Shown piece by piece: positions 22,663-34,300 of a stretch of 64,000 bases of DNA (the first letter of the stretch is position 1; every line of letters starts with the position of its first letter). The position numbers and the translations under genes are program-made. Source of the DNA: Schistocephalus solidus (Eukaryota > Platyhelminthes > Cestoda > Diphyllobothriidea > Diphyllobothriidae). The stretch spans positions 1 to 64,000 of the forward strand of contig WEDG01000713.1 in the NCBI GenBank assembly GCA_017591395.1, written 5' to 3'. The notes under the pieces are model-generated. The model had not been told where the DNA came from, searched no databases, and worked only from the letters and a program-made list of their open reading frames with translations.

Positions 22663-25600
22663 CCTCAAAGGAAAGGATATCCGCTGATCTTGCTTTGTTT
22701 CAGCACCTGCTGAACGATATACTTCATTCGGGAGAGAAGATAACCGTACGAGCAGCCTTCAGGATAGGAAAAAAAGATATTGAACAGTCAGAAACTGTGA
22801 GACCATGGCCTATCAAAATCGTCTTGGAAAACCAGGAAGAGGCTAAGCTACTTCTCTCGAGAAAAACCAAACTTCGAAACTCTCATAAGCAGGTTTCTTT
22901 CAGCCGGACTACTCTCCTGCAGAACGTCTGAAACGCCGCGAATTAGTGATAGAAATGAAGAGGAGACTTGCAGCTGGAGAGAACAGTTTGATTATTTACA
23001 AGGGACGTGTGATACAGAGAAACGCAGCATTACTCTGGAACCAGCCAAAGCTAATGATGGCAGTGACACAGTAGTATTGACACACTCGAGACAAACGGAA
23101 TTTGGCAGGGCCGAGTGCCGCCAACTTAAATTTCTGTATACCAACGCCCAAAGTCTGCTTTCGAAGCTCGACGAACTGAGAATTCAGGTAGCCATTCTGT
23201 CTCCCGATATTATAGCAATCACAGAAACATGGCTGTCACAGAACATCAGCGATTGCGAAGTAGCCTTATCCGGGTACCAGCTGTTCAGGAGAGACCGCAC
23301 TCACCGCCAGGGTGGAGGAGTTGCGATGTATGTTAAAAGCAAGTTCATAGTGTGTGAAATGACAGAGAAGATTAACAATGCTATTGAGGCTATTTGGCTG
23401 AAAATAAAGACGCGGGGATTGCAGTCCCTTGAAGTCATGACTCTCAACAGACCACCGGGGACAGACACTGACGCTGATACTTGTTTGTTGGAGAACATAA
23501 AGGAGATTGGTAGTCGACCTGATGTTGTTCTAATGGGGGACTTTAATGCACCCAGCATTCGATGGAACGATCTTCTGGCGCAGTGCTCAAAGTTGTCCTT
23601 CGATCACCGTCTGCTTAAGTCAACACTTGAAGCTCTTCTCACACAACATGTATTTTTTTCCAACAAGAGCGCGTGGAGGACAACAGGCTAGTTGTTTAGA
23701 TCTCGTCTTCACTAAAGATCCTGATAGTATAAACGAGGTTCACTACCTACCTCTACTTGGTCGAAGTGATCATGCAGTACTTTCATGGGAGTATGGTTTA
23801 TATTCGGTGCCACCTGCAATGATTGAAACCAGGCCCAATCTATGGCGGGGAGACTTTCGCAAGATGAGAGCTGAGGCATCACGAATGGACTGGGATCTTT
23901 TCTTCTCCGGGAATGTCTCTGAGGACTGGAATTTATTTAAGGAGTGGTTGTTGAACCTAATAAAATGCCACTGTCCGCCATCAAAACTTAGGATATCTAA
24001 CAGACCACAGTGGCTAACAAGGGAACTGAAACGAGAGATTAACAGGAAAGGGAAGGCTTTGGAAGAAATTTTTGCCGATCCAATGAAAATTTAGCCTTGC
24101 AAACATAAAAAACGCAAAGGAACAAGGTTAAAAGCTTAATCTTCAACAGCCGACGGGATTACGAGAGGGATTTGCTCCAGCGAGCAGTTCACAATCCCAA
24201 ATTGCTCTTCAGCTATGTAAGAAAAGGCACACGAAACAGGAACCCAATTCCTGTAATGAGAAACGATGATGGTTTCGAGATTACAGAAATTCAAAACAAA
24301 GCTGAACACTTTTCACAGTTCTTTCAGTCAGTTTTCACCCGAGAAGCAGTTTTTATTCCATCTAGTTGCGAGACTATGGGAGCACCAATTAGTCAGGATA
24401 TGCTCTTTCGAGAAGAGGCGGTCTTTGAAGAATTAAAAAGTCTGAACGCATGCAAATCCCCTGGCCCCGACGAGATTCTATCAAAGTTACTCCTCGAACT
24501 TGCTCGAGAGCTGGCCAAACCACTGTCCTTTCTGTGCCAGAAATCGTTTGACACGGGAATGCTTCCTACCGACTGGAAAACAGCCCACATTACACCGTTT
24601 CACGAAAGCGGTAGTCATGCATTTGCTACAAACTACAGGCCTGTCAGCCTGACCTCAATCTGTTGCAAGGTTATGGAGAAGCTTGTCAAAAAGGAAATTG
24701 ATGATTTATTTAGAAACCCATAACCTCTTATCAACTGCACAACACGGCTTTCGTAGGGGAAGATCGTGTGTTACGAACTTACTTTATACTATGCAAAGCT
24801 GGAAAAAAGCACTCGATGCAAAATACACTGTGCATGTGGCCTACATTGATTTCCAGAAGGCATTCGATAGTGTTCCGCACCAGCGTCTCCTTTATAAGTT
24901 AAGAATGTTTGGTATTGGAGGCAAACTTCTAACGTGGATCAAGAATTTTCTCGTCGGTCGTTCCCAATTGGTCTGTGTAGGCGGATCGCGATCAAAGCGC
25001 ACAGTCATCGAGAGTGGAGTTCCGCAAGGTTCAGTTCTCGGACCAATCCTATTTCTCTTGTTTATTAATGATTGTGTACAGGAATTGGACCGTGACTTGC
25101 TATGTTTGCGGACGATATAAAAATTTTGAAAGTTATCAACAATGCTGCCGATGGAGACAATTTCCAAGAAAATCTCCATCGATTGGACGAGTGGTCCCGC
25201 AAATGGCTTTTGTCCTTCAACTCAAACAAATGCGCCCTGCTACGTCTGGGAAGTCGGAATCAGGTCACTGATATGCGACCCTACTTTTTGAACGGTATGC
25301 CACTCCGAGAAACACACACACAGAAGGATCTCGGCGTTTGAATGACAGACAACCTGAAGCCTTCTACGCAATGCTGCAAGGCGGCTAAATCCGCCAATTC
25401 AATGCTGTACTCTATCAAGCGGGCATTTAAAGTTTTCAATGAAGACTGCTTTTCTAAAGTCTTTGGTACGTTTGTTAGGCCCCATCTTGAATATGCGATC
25501 CAAGCCTGGCGACCGTGGACCCAACAGGACTACAAAATGCTCGAAAGGGTACAGCGACGAGCCACAAAATTAGTAAGAGGTCAAGGTGAACTGCCATATG

Positions 25601-25986
25601 AGATTCGCCTAAATAACCAACAGCTCTATCCTCTGAGTTATAGGCAGTTGCGCGGAGACTTGATACAAACCTTCCGTATCGTGCGTGGCATGGATTGCGC
25701 CTTCATATGTGATGACTTTTTCCAACTTGCTACTACGAATAATCTCCGAGGTCATCCATTCAAACTAAGTGTGCCCCAAGTAAGATTGGAAGTGAGGAAG
25801 TATATTTTCACCAACCGTGTCTTGAAACCGTGGAATAACCTTCCTGAGGCGATTGTTATGTCCCAGTCTGTGGATATATTTAAACATCGGCTTGACATAC
25901 ATATGTTGCTGCACCAGGAAGATTATGTGACTACTTTTACCTTAACAATATCCGTGTACCACGTAAATCTGCCTGCATTCACTTGA
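22663..25986 (+). mobile_element. CR1/Jockey-like retrotransposon, 5'-truncated, ORF1 end plus endonuclease plus RT (family B copy 2)
   Basis: It begins inside ORF1 (KERISADLALFQHLLNDILH) at the point where copy 1 breaks off. ORF1 ends with PAERLKRRELVIEMKRRL and a TAG at 23072. ORF2 opens two bases later. The endonuclease shows TNAQSLLSKLDEL, IIAITETWL, RQGGGVAMYV, VLMGDFNAPSIRW and, after a frameshift near 23680, CLDLVFTKD and GRSDHAVL. RT shows CKSPGPDEILSKLLLELA (about 24450), TNYRPVSLTSICCKVME (about 24630), GFRRGRSC, AYIDFQKAFDSVPHQRLL (about 24840), SGVPQGSVLGPILFLLFIND and FADDIKI (about 25105). It ends WNNLPEAIV and a stop at 25984. Frame breaks lie near 23680, 24095, 24700, 25100 and 25340. 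Fewer lesions than family C, so probably younger. Confidence 0.92.
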
Positions 25987-27384
25987 CTGTAACTTTTTTT
26001 ACATTGCTTATTATTCTTCCGACTTTCCGTATCAAATAGGGATTTCAAAGGCGTAAGCCTATTTTACTCAAATGCACTGAACTGAACATACAATGCAGTT
26101 GAGCTTGTCTTCATGAGTCCTACTAGGAGCCTTCCAAACAACAAGCCAAAGGATGCCTTGCCGTTGCACGCCAACTCAAATGTTGTTAATGAACACAAGT
26201 TCATTTGCGGATGCAAGTAAATTGGGTGAATGCAAAGGCAATTGGCAACCAGGGCAGCTGAGCAGTCGTCTAATTGACTTTTTAAACAAGAAAATAAAGT
26301 ATCATGTTCTTCGATTACTAAAACTCTGTTTAAAAGCGGTCACTCTTTTGGCCTCAAAACAGTGTTCCAAGTTCTTTGGTCGGGCAAGCACAAATCGGGC
26401 GTTACGCTACTTTGGAGCAGCGTAGATATGAGGGAAAACCCGACCTATGCAAGCAACTAGACCATGTTGCCAATCCCTGATTGCCATGGTAATATTCACG
26501 TCTAAAATTACCCATGAGTGTGAGTTGCGTTAACTCCTCTCCGATATTTCTATTCTCTCTGAAGTTTTAAAGTAATGTCTTTGACCTGATTATTCTCTAA
26601 GTTGGCCTCGGACCATTTTCGTTATGCAGATTTTCTGTGAAAAGTCGAACCGCTGGCTACTTCCATTTGTTATCTGTGTTATGAATAGGTGGTTTTTAGT
26701 TGATAAGCTGTCACGAAACTTGTTGGAACAAATAAATCCTGTTGCACAAGTCCGTTTCAGTGTAAAGTTTTATTGCATCCACTAAAGGGAGCACATTTTG
26801 ACTGAGTTTGAATCCTATGCTAAATCACTGCTCCAAAAATAAAAGAATAAAGTTAACACATTTCTCGACGTCCTTACTTATGGTTTTAATTATAGATCAA
26901 CATGTGTTATTTCTTATTTTCTTTGAATGTACTTCTTCGTACACCAAGTTTATGTTCTCCGTCTGTGTGATTCCGCCTGTGTAGAGGAGATTCGTCCTTG
27001 TCTATCCCCTAACATCACATACGTTAACGGTCCGAAACCCAGTGCCCGTTTCCGTATCTTATTCATCACCATGGCTCGCCTTGAAATGCCTATTATATTT
27101 AAGGCTTTAGGTGATGCTGGTGTGCGCACAGCCTTGAAAGACATTGCCTGCGTTTACTTGAAAATAACCACATTATTTTCGACATAAAAAATCTTGGGGT
27201 ACGTCGACTACCGCAAGTTTTTCGAAGAAATGGAGAGAGGCAATTTGAAGGGCATTATTTTTTATTGAATATTGATGGACCCGAAGAAAGTATGCGAAAA
27301 ATTAAGGTATACAGTAGTTACATTTTTTCTCTCATTTTATCAGCTTTTAGTTACTAAAGATTATGACGTTATCAAGTGCAATGT
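25987..27384. other. No gene recognised
   Basis: The first 120 bases are the 3' tail of family B copy 2 (CACTGAACTGAA near 26078). The rest is AT-rich. An open stretch at 26927-27187 (+) has no recognised motif. Confidence 0.4.
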
Positions 27385-27614
27385 ATGCAGGATAGATGAT
27401 GGGTGGTGTCCTCCCTGTCAGGTGGTTGGAGCTGCGCAGTGTGAATTCGGCGAAATCAGGAATCCAAATTATGAAAAGACTTCTCGCACACGCCACGGAT
27501 TTCGTGCGTTTTGATTATCAAAAAACGGCATACTCTACTTGTAAATATATCTTCACCTCATATATGCTCCCCTTCGAACGTTTTTTTTTTTCGCCGGAAG
27601 TACTCGCATACTGA
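27385..27614 (+). pseudogene. Possible thioredoxin-like domain remnant
   Basis: One frame reads DDGWCPPCQVV (about 27396-27430), which has the W-C-x-x-C-x active-site form of thioredoxin-fold proteins. It is preceded by LVTKDYDVIK. In the neighbouring frame a stretch LLAHATDFVRFDYQKTAYST (about 27480-27538) could stand for the beta-strand with VDC..Y. A frame change just after the CPPC box is needed to join them. No splice sites or start were found. This could be a decayed copy of a DNAJC10/PDI-type gene, or chance. Confidence 0.22.
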
Positions 27615-30600
27615 CTGTAGTCAGTCTGTAGCTATATTTCCTTTTGCTCAAAAATAGGTAGCCAGTTCGTGAAAATGACTGTCGTAATACGCGCTTAGCA
27701 TCACGAAGGGGCCCAGGCATCGTGATTTGCCCTTTGTCTAACCGTCACCGGTGATCTCCGGGCTGTTGTTGCTCCTACTGGCGAAATGAACTAGACTCAT
27801 GAATGTTCCGTCTCTAATTCCTACAACTTAACTTAGTAAAGCATGTTGAAGTAACAGCAGCCAAGTCAGTATTGCTTTGCAACGCATAGTCACGGCTTTT
27901 TCCCAGCCAAACCACACCCGTAAATTGCTTTGCCACTAGAACAGGGTGAAATGGAACCGGAAATGAAGGTTTTTCCGCAAGCCCTCATAAGCCGCTTCAG
28001 TCGGAAGTCACCAATTCATTAGCACTAGGCTATGGGCCGTGTTCTGTTTCAAAAAAAGTTCCAATATAAGTCCTCGTTTTGAGGTTGACGGTTCTGTTAT
28101 TTGTATGTTTGATCCCTCGCGAACCTGTTAACACTTGGCTAACAATGCATTCCGTTACCAGAAAAATTTGCGATTAATCTTAATTCAGATTTCAAAGTGT
28201 TTATCTGCAAGAATGAAAGTGTTAAATAGGCGCATCACTATATTTTCGCGAAAATTTGCATAACATGTCCTACTTGTTTTCTAATCTTTTGAGGAATATG
28301 CTGTCGATTTTAGTAAGTGCCTATTGGAAAATGCCTTTTCAATGTCTACTTTTAACGCAAAATAATGAAATGATCACTCCGTTATCTGGATCTACACAGA
28401 AATGATAAAGACCATACGTAGTACACCAAAGTGAAATAACTGACCTATGCGGCGAAAAAAATAAAACTTATGTCTTTTTCATACATTAGGTTGTTACTTA
28501 ATAAAACACCAGCAATTGTTGTTTGGAGAACCTTCCATGCTCGTAACATCGGCATGAAACATATTGCTCACTAATCATTACTGGTATTCTTATTGACAAT
28601 ACCCACCGTTTCTAAAATTCAACCGTTGATATGTGAGCCTCCATTAACAATTTTGCTCAAACCACCTAACGAGCACGCTAGGTAGCGTGAATTCGACTAA
28701 ATTTCCATGTTTTATGGTATCAGTTTTTTGCAGAATTGCGCAACAATTAGAAGCACAAGGGCAACCCTATAACCATGCTATATCAAACACTGAACCTTCG
28801 GTTAATTTAAACGGATTCAATCCCAGCGAATGACACTACGAAATCGTTGAATACCCCAACTGAATTACAGTTGTAAAGCCGTTTCCACAACCGTGACAGT
28901 ACGTAATTTTTAGTACTCGTCACAAATCTGATATTAATTTAATCTTTTCCTTATCGCAGCACTCTTTCTTCGTCAAACTCCGTTAAATAGTACTGTACGC
29001 TTTAGAAGCCGCTTCTTTTTTCTTGCTTCTAGGCTGATTACTTCAGGAGTCGTATCCTATCGAAGTCAGAACCTCGGCCTAGGTGACTACTGCAGTTACC
29101 GCTTTTCAAGCCTGATTTCTGGCCGCAGTCACAAGATAATAGTTTTTAGCCAGAAACCAGGCTTGAAAGTTGGCAGCTGCAACTGTCATTAGGCCGAGGC
29201 GCCGCCTTCAGTAGGATACGCCTCCCGGAAAACCGTAAAACTTAAGTGGCTAACCACCGTTCAAAACTAGTTAACAGTCTTACGAGGTCTTGTTTGTCGT
29301 CAGATACAGTCAGCAAGCATCTCCGGGGTATGCGGCCTATCCTCACTCACTGAGAGGCCCTTCCTAAGCTCGTAAGCTGTAGCGAACAGGAGGTGCGTAA
29401 TGACTGGCCCTGACCTACCTTAGTTTGGCAACTCTCCGACCGGTCTGAGGCACAGTAATTCACAATAGTCCAGAGCAATCTAGCTGTGGCTTGTCCTCCC
29501 TCAGCTCCAAGCTGTTTAGAAATGTTGGCCTCCGAGTAAACTTAGTGTTGACCTCTAGATAATAACCCCAAAATTAGTATTCCGAAAATGATTACCTGTA
29601 TGCTATTGTTTAGTTTGCTGCTGCCTCGCTGGCCACTCTGCTACCGATGTGGCAAAAACAATTAGCTAGATAACTTGAGGCTGCACATGTGCACACCTAC
29701 AGACCGATACTCTACACAAAATCTGCTTAAATCACATGAAGATCCTTATGAAAGGTCCACTGTATAGTGATTTACTACTTCGGTGGCCGCCCGGGAAACG
29801 CTTACCATTGTGAAGGAAACTAGAAAGTCAGTATTAGTCGCGTGCATCTCGGTCTGAAGCATGGTGCTTGGCTGTTTAGGCTGAAAAGGTTCCAGGCGAA
29901 CTGACAGTATTCAACCATTTTACTTAAGCGCCTTACGAGCACGTTCCTTTCTCGTGTCACTCAGTTTGTACCTGCTCTTCGCATGCCGAAAGTTGAAGGA
30001 GCAAACTTTGTTGATTGGACCATACCCTATGCACAAGCAATCGTGCAGTAATACAGTCTTAACATAAAAAGGTCATGTCGCTTGAGGGGACAAACGGTCG
30101 CAGACCATCCCCTAGTTGCATTCGTGACCCAAAGCAACATATTTGAGGTCTAACAAGGGGCGACGCGGGCACTATCTCTCCTTGGGATATAATCTTTCGC
30201 AAACATGTCCCATCGTTTCCCATCCGTAGCCAGTTAACGGGGTATTCTGGGCGTCGAAATCCCCTTCATGGGCAGAACGAACGTTCGAGAACCTGGCACG
30301 TACGCAGTCTACCGCGAAGAAAAATCTGGAACTTTCGTGGGATCATCCAAGAAGACGAGACTCCGATGTCACTTACGAGCCTATGATCGTGAGCGCAAAC
30401 CTCATAGTAGTGCTGTTCTGCGGAGAAGAAGCGCGAAGTGCATATGTCCGGCGACGCAGATCAAGGCATGCTAACATTCCAGCGTCTGCATAAGTTAAGC
30501 CGTACTTCTGTCCCTTGCGGTGGGCACCCGTGCTGTGGCCTGAACGATGAACTGTGCGCACACCAAGTAGAAGAATCCAGTCCGAATAGTTCAACTTCCA

Positions 30601-31304
30601 ATCTATCTGCCTAAAGTTGAGCTGTCCCAAGATTTAGTCGATGAGGGAGCACTGTTTGACCAACCTACCGCGCTTTTGCAGCATTTTGTAAAGAACCGAA
30701 TCAACCCGCAATGGTCTACCCTTTCCATGTTCCGAAATCTCTAACGCAAATACTGCAGCGTAGGCAAATTGTAGGAGGTCAGCACCGCGTTTTTAAACTA
30801 ATTCATCTTAGTTTACACCTGTGGTGAAACGAAGGGACCCCGTGACACGGACTATAGGGGTAGAAAGTCTCTGAACTACCGGCTGAACAACCACCAAACA
30901 TAATGGCCTGTCAAGATCAGTGCCACATCGGGGCTCCGCGGCTTGGTGCATTAACCTGTGATTTCGATTATTCACGGTCAACGTGGCCTGGTGGAATTCA
31001 TTCAGGCAATTTTCTATAAGCATATGCCTGTGTCGAACAATGCGAAGGGAAGAGTCGCCGATGGACCATAAAGACTGGGGGCTCATCACTCAAGAATTCG
31101 GTGGCGCTGACAGCTTGACCTTCTCCTGAACCCTGCGCGGTGGACTGGCCCATAAATGTACAGACAGGAGCGTTGATTAAAGATTTTACAGATGAAAGTG
31201 TACAAATGGGGTGGATGTCAGTGTTTGAGAATGGTGAGCACAGGGAGCTTCCGGACCCGACAAAGAGGTTGTGACTGTCGTTGTAGTTGGGTTGATAGTC
31301 TCTT
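27615..31304. other. No gene recognised apart from a fold-back hairpin
   Basis: Even base composition, no long open frames, no retrotransposon motifs. It lies downstream of the minus-strand nucleolin-like gene and should contain its 3' untranslated region, but I saw no certain polyadenylation signal. Confidence 0.4.
29042..29228. repeat. Fold-back (inverted repeat) element with arms of about 72 bp
   Basis: The left arm at 29051-29123 (CGTATCCTA..TTTCTGGC) is the imperfect reverse complement of 29149-29220 (GCCAGAAA..TAGGATACG). Long matched stretches are CCTCGGCCTA, TTTCAAGCCTG and TTTCTGGC. The loop is 25 bases (29124-29148), and weak pairing continues about 8 bases outward. It could be a miniature inverted-repeat transposable element. 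Confidence 0.75.
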
Positions 31305-34300
31305 CTAGGCAACTCGTTTCTTCTTTTGTCGTTTCTTCTTATTATCATTTCTCCGCGCTAACTGATAGCTCTGAAGTTTCGGCTCCGACTTCTTTGGAGT
31401 TTGCGCTCGTTTCTTGATTGAGAATTCAGAAGACCGTGATTCTAGTTTTTTCTGATGAATCTTTGGGCCCGGTGAGGTCACTTGTGTAGTCGCCTTCGTA
31501 GACTCTCCACCCCCCTCCGTCCTTACCCGTTTTGGAGCCTGGTGTGGTGTTTCGTGAGGATGTTTCTGTGCACCACCCTGCTCCTCAGTGGCCACTGACT
31601 CAGAGGCTCGGCGTTTTCTGGACTCTGGTGGTTGTTCTGTGTTGCTCTGAGTAAAAAAAACTTAGGTTATGAGAGTAGAAAACAAGAGACAATTATGGCT
31701 GGTACATTTTTGTCACAGTTGTTCTGAGGCTTGGCAATAAAAGGGTCCCGTAAAATATTGGAATAATCCGCATAACATATTTAAAAAGTTAACTTCAGAA
31801 AGACGGGGTCTTCCTGTTAACTTAACCGCGGGGTATACGGCATGCATACCGTTTTTTGCCGCTTTACAGCGAGTATTAGCTGTCCAGTAAGCAGTCGCGG
31901 ACCATACAACGGTAGTACCTTCTGATATGTACGATGGAGCGCCGATTCGGTAGATCAGTGAAACGGCCAAAGGACAAAACGAATTACGACAGCGAATTCT
32001 AGCCGACGCCGGTCGTGGCACCATTGATCCTAATCAATGGCGTATACATAGGCCGGTAAGACCGAGGATCACGCTTGTATCGTGTCATCGCGAACCTCCA
32101 AGAACCATGCGCAGTCAAAGTAAATAGTAAAGAAGGAAAAGGTGTTCGGGAAATGAAGCGACTCCAAGGAATTAACTGCGAGCAGACAGTCTACCCGCCA
32201 GACGACTATCAAACATATTACTCAGTTCGGAACAGCCCTACATACAACCACATTATGTAGAACGTACTGGTGCCCAGTGTTTGAGTCACCCTTGACTTTC
32301 GAAAGGTACCCTTTTCAACATGTTCCTTAGTCTCGCCTAATATCCACCACTTCCTACATTTGGCATCCCATTCCACTTATTGGCAATCAAACTTTATGGC
32401 TAAAAGAAAGGAGGATAGTTGGTCCAGAATTTCGTATTTGGGGATCTCGGCTACCGCGAAACTGCTCTTTCTTATAGCGCCAGAACTCAGTAGCGATTCA
32501 GCTGACACTGCGCACTTATAGCATTACGTTCGGGAGCAGACAACGGCCTATGGTCAGTAACCTGGTTTTCAATACAGGACTACTGAAATCGTTCGAAAAT
32601 CCCTTTTTGGGCGTTTTATAATTGTAAACCAGGCAGTAAATCCGAGGAGCGTTGCAATAACCCGACCTTGGGTAAAGTCGCCGCGAGCGTGCAACATGGT
32701 TTGAGGCCATCTTTTTCGACCTCCACACGTTCTTGGCTTTTCGTGAGACCCTACGTTTGAGCCATCTTATTAGAAGGCACTGGTTATCGTACGACAATGG
32801 CGAACAGCGGCTGCAGCTCATAAATGGGACATGTCGCGTACTACAGCCGAATGCTTATAAAACCAACTACTGAATGAAATGGCTCCAACAAGTTGCCCAC
32901 GACGCCAGATCTGGCACTAGCCGGCAATGAGCATAATATGTCAAAGTCGTTGAAGCTTTAAAACGCTCAGAACTTCCCTCTATACTCATTTTAGAGCAAA
33001 TGGGTTTTAGTGTTTTAAGCATATGACTTTGTGTTGAGAATGAGGCATACAGTCGACTTATTCAAGTTAGAAGAGCGTCTAACAGAAAGAGTTGCGTGGA
33101 CTCTATGTTCTAAGCGATAAGAGGCTAGCATAGTTGGACGAGCAGGAAGTCTTGAGGCGTCGTGCAGACAGACGTAATTCAGTGAAAGCGATAAAAGCAC
33201 ATACAGACTCAAATGTTTATGGTCAGTCAGCATTTTTTTAACATGTGACAGGTCGGCGAGCTCCATTTGGAAGACTGAAGTGAGGCTACTCATTATTAAA
33301 GTATGGTGATTCTTGTTTGATCAATCAGAAGTGGGCACACTCTTAATGGAATACATGCCCAAGCTGCAGGTGGTAAGGCAGTGACGAAGTGCTTATGACC
33401 AATCTGCTAAACCCCGCCTGTGGACCATCTGCGCTGTTTACGAGCGCATATTCATGTTTCTGGTCCTAGCTGATGTTTAGGGTTACTTTTGGATTCAGAA
33501 AGGCAGAATGCGCCGGAAACTGTACTGTATCAATCTACCCGCATACCCTGTCATACCTCACCTCTGCCTGTTTTTTATTTTCTAGAACGTAAAAGACGAA
33601 TTTAAGAACAAACACTCAAACATTATAGAGCAGTTGGGCAAATAAGCCGCATGCCCGCAAGTTCGTCCGCCGCAAAATATGATAATCAGCACTGCTCCGG
33701 GAATATACGGGTGACTTGCGCGTAGATTCGTTTACAACGCGAGTTTTCACAGGCCGATAGAGTCAAGATAGTTTAAGATAAGCGCGGGCAGATTAAGTTT
33801 CAAAAGTAGGCTAGGATAGGTACCTTGTGCTTTATGGGAAAGTTCACGCAGATGGGGACACCCTTCATGAGAGTTCCGTCCAGATTGGTGAAAGCCAGGA
33901 GTGCGTCCTCCTGTGAGCGGTATTTCAAGAGACAGAAACTAAAAGAGAATAGAAGATGCCAGAACGGCATGCAGGTCAAAAGGGTCGTTGACTTTAAGGA
34001 CAATTGTCTTATCCCGAGCAAGAAGTATGGCGCGTTAGAAAGTGTTATGTATTCACACAGCGTAGGTCAAATACAATATCTGAAGGGAGAAGGGTTGTCT
34101 CTGGTCCGGAGGGGAGAGCCTTATCATTCCTACTAAGCGCATAGCGATTTTAAAAGCTAGCTCACCCTTTGCAAGTTCCATCAGCCAGCGTAGGGAACTT
34201 AACGCCGGAGGCAGTTCGGAAGAGCTGGGCCAGATCTGTGCGTGTAACTGAGCGTGGTAGCCGACAGACGTAAATGCACATTAGGTCGAAATCTTCAAGT

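Noticed and set aside
30268..30630. Open frames of 68 and 85 residues near 30.4 kb
   Set aside because: They overlap on opposite strands, have no motif or splice context, and lie in a region without other coding signal.
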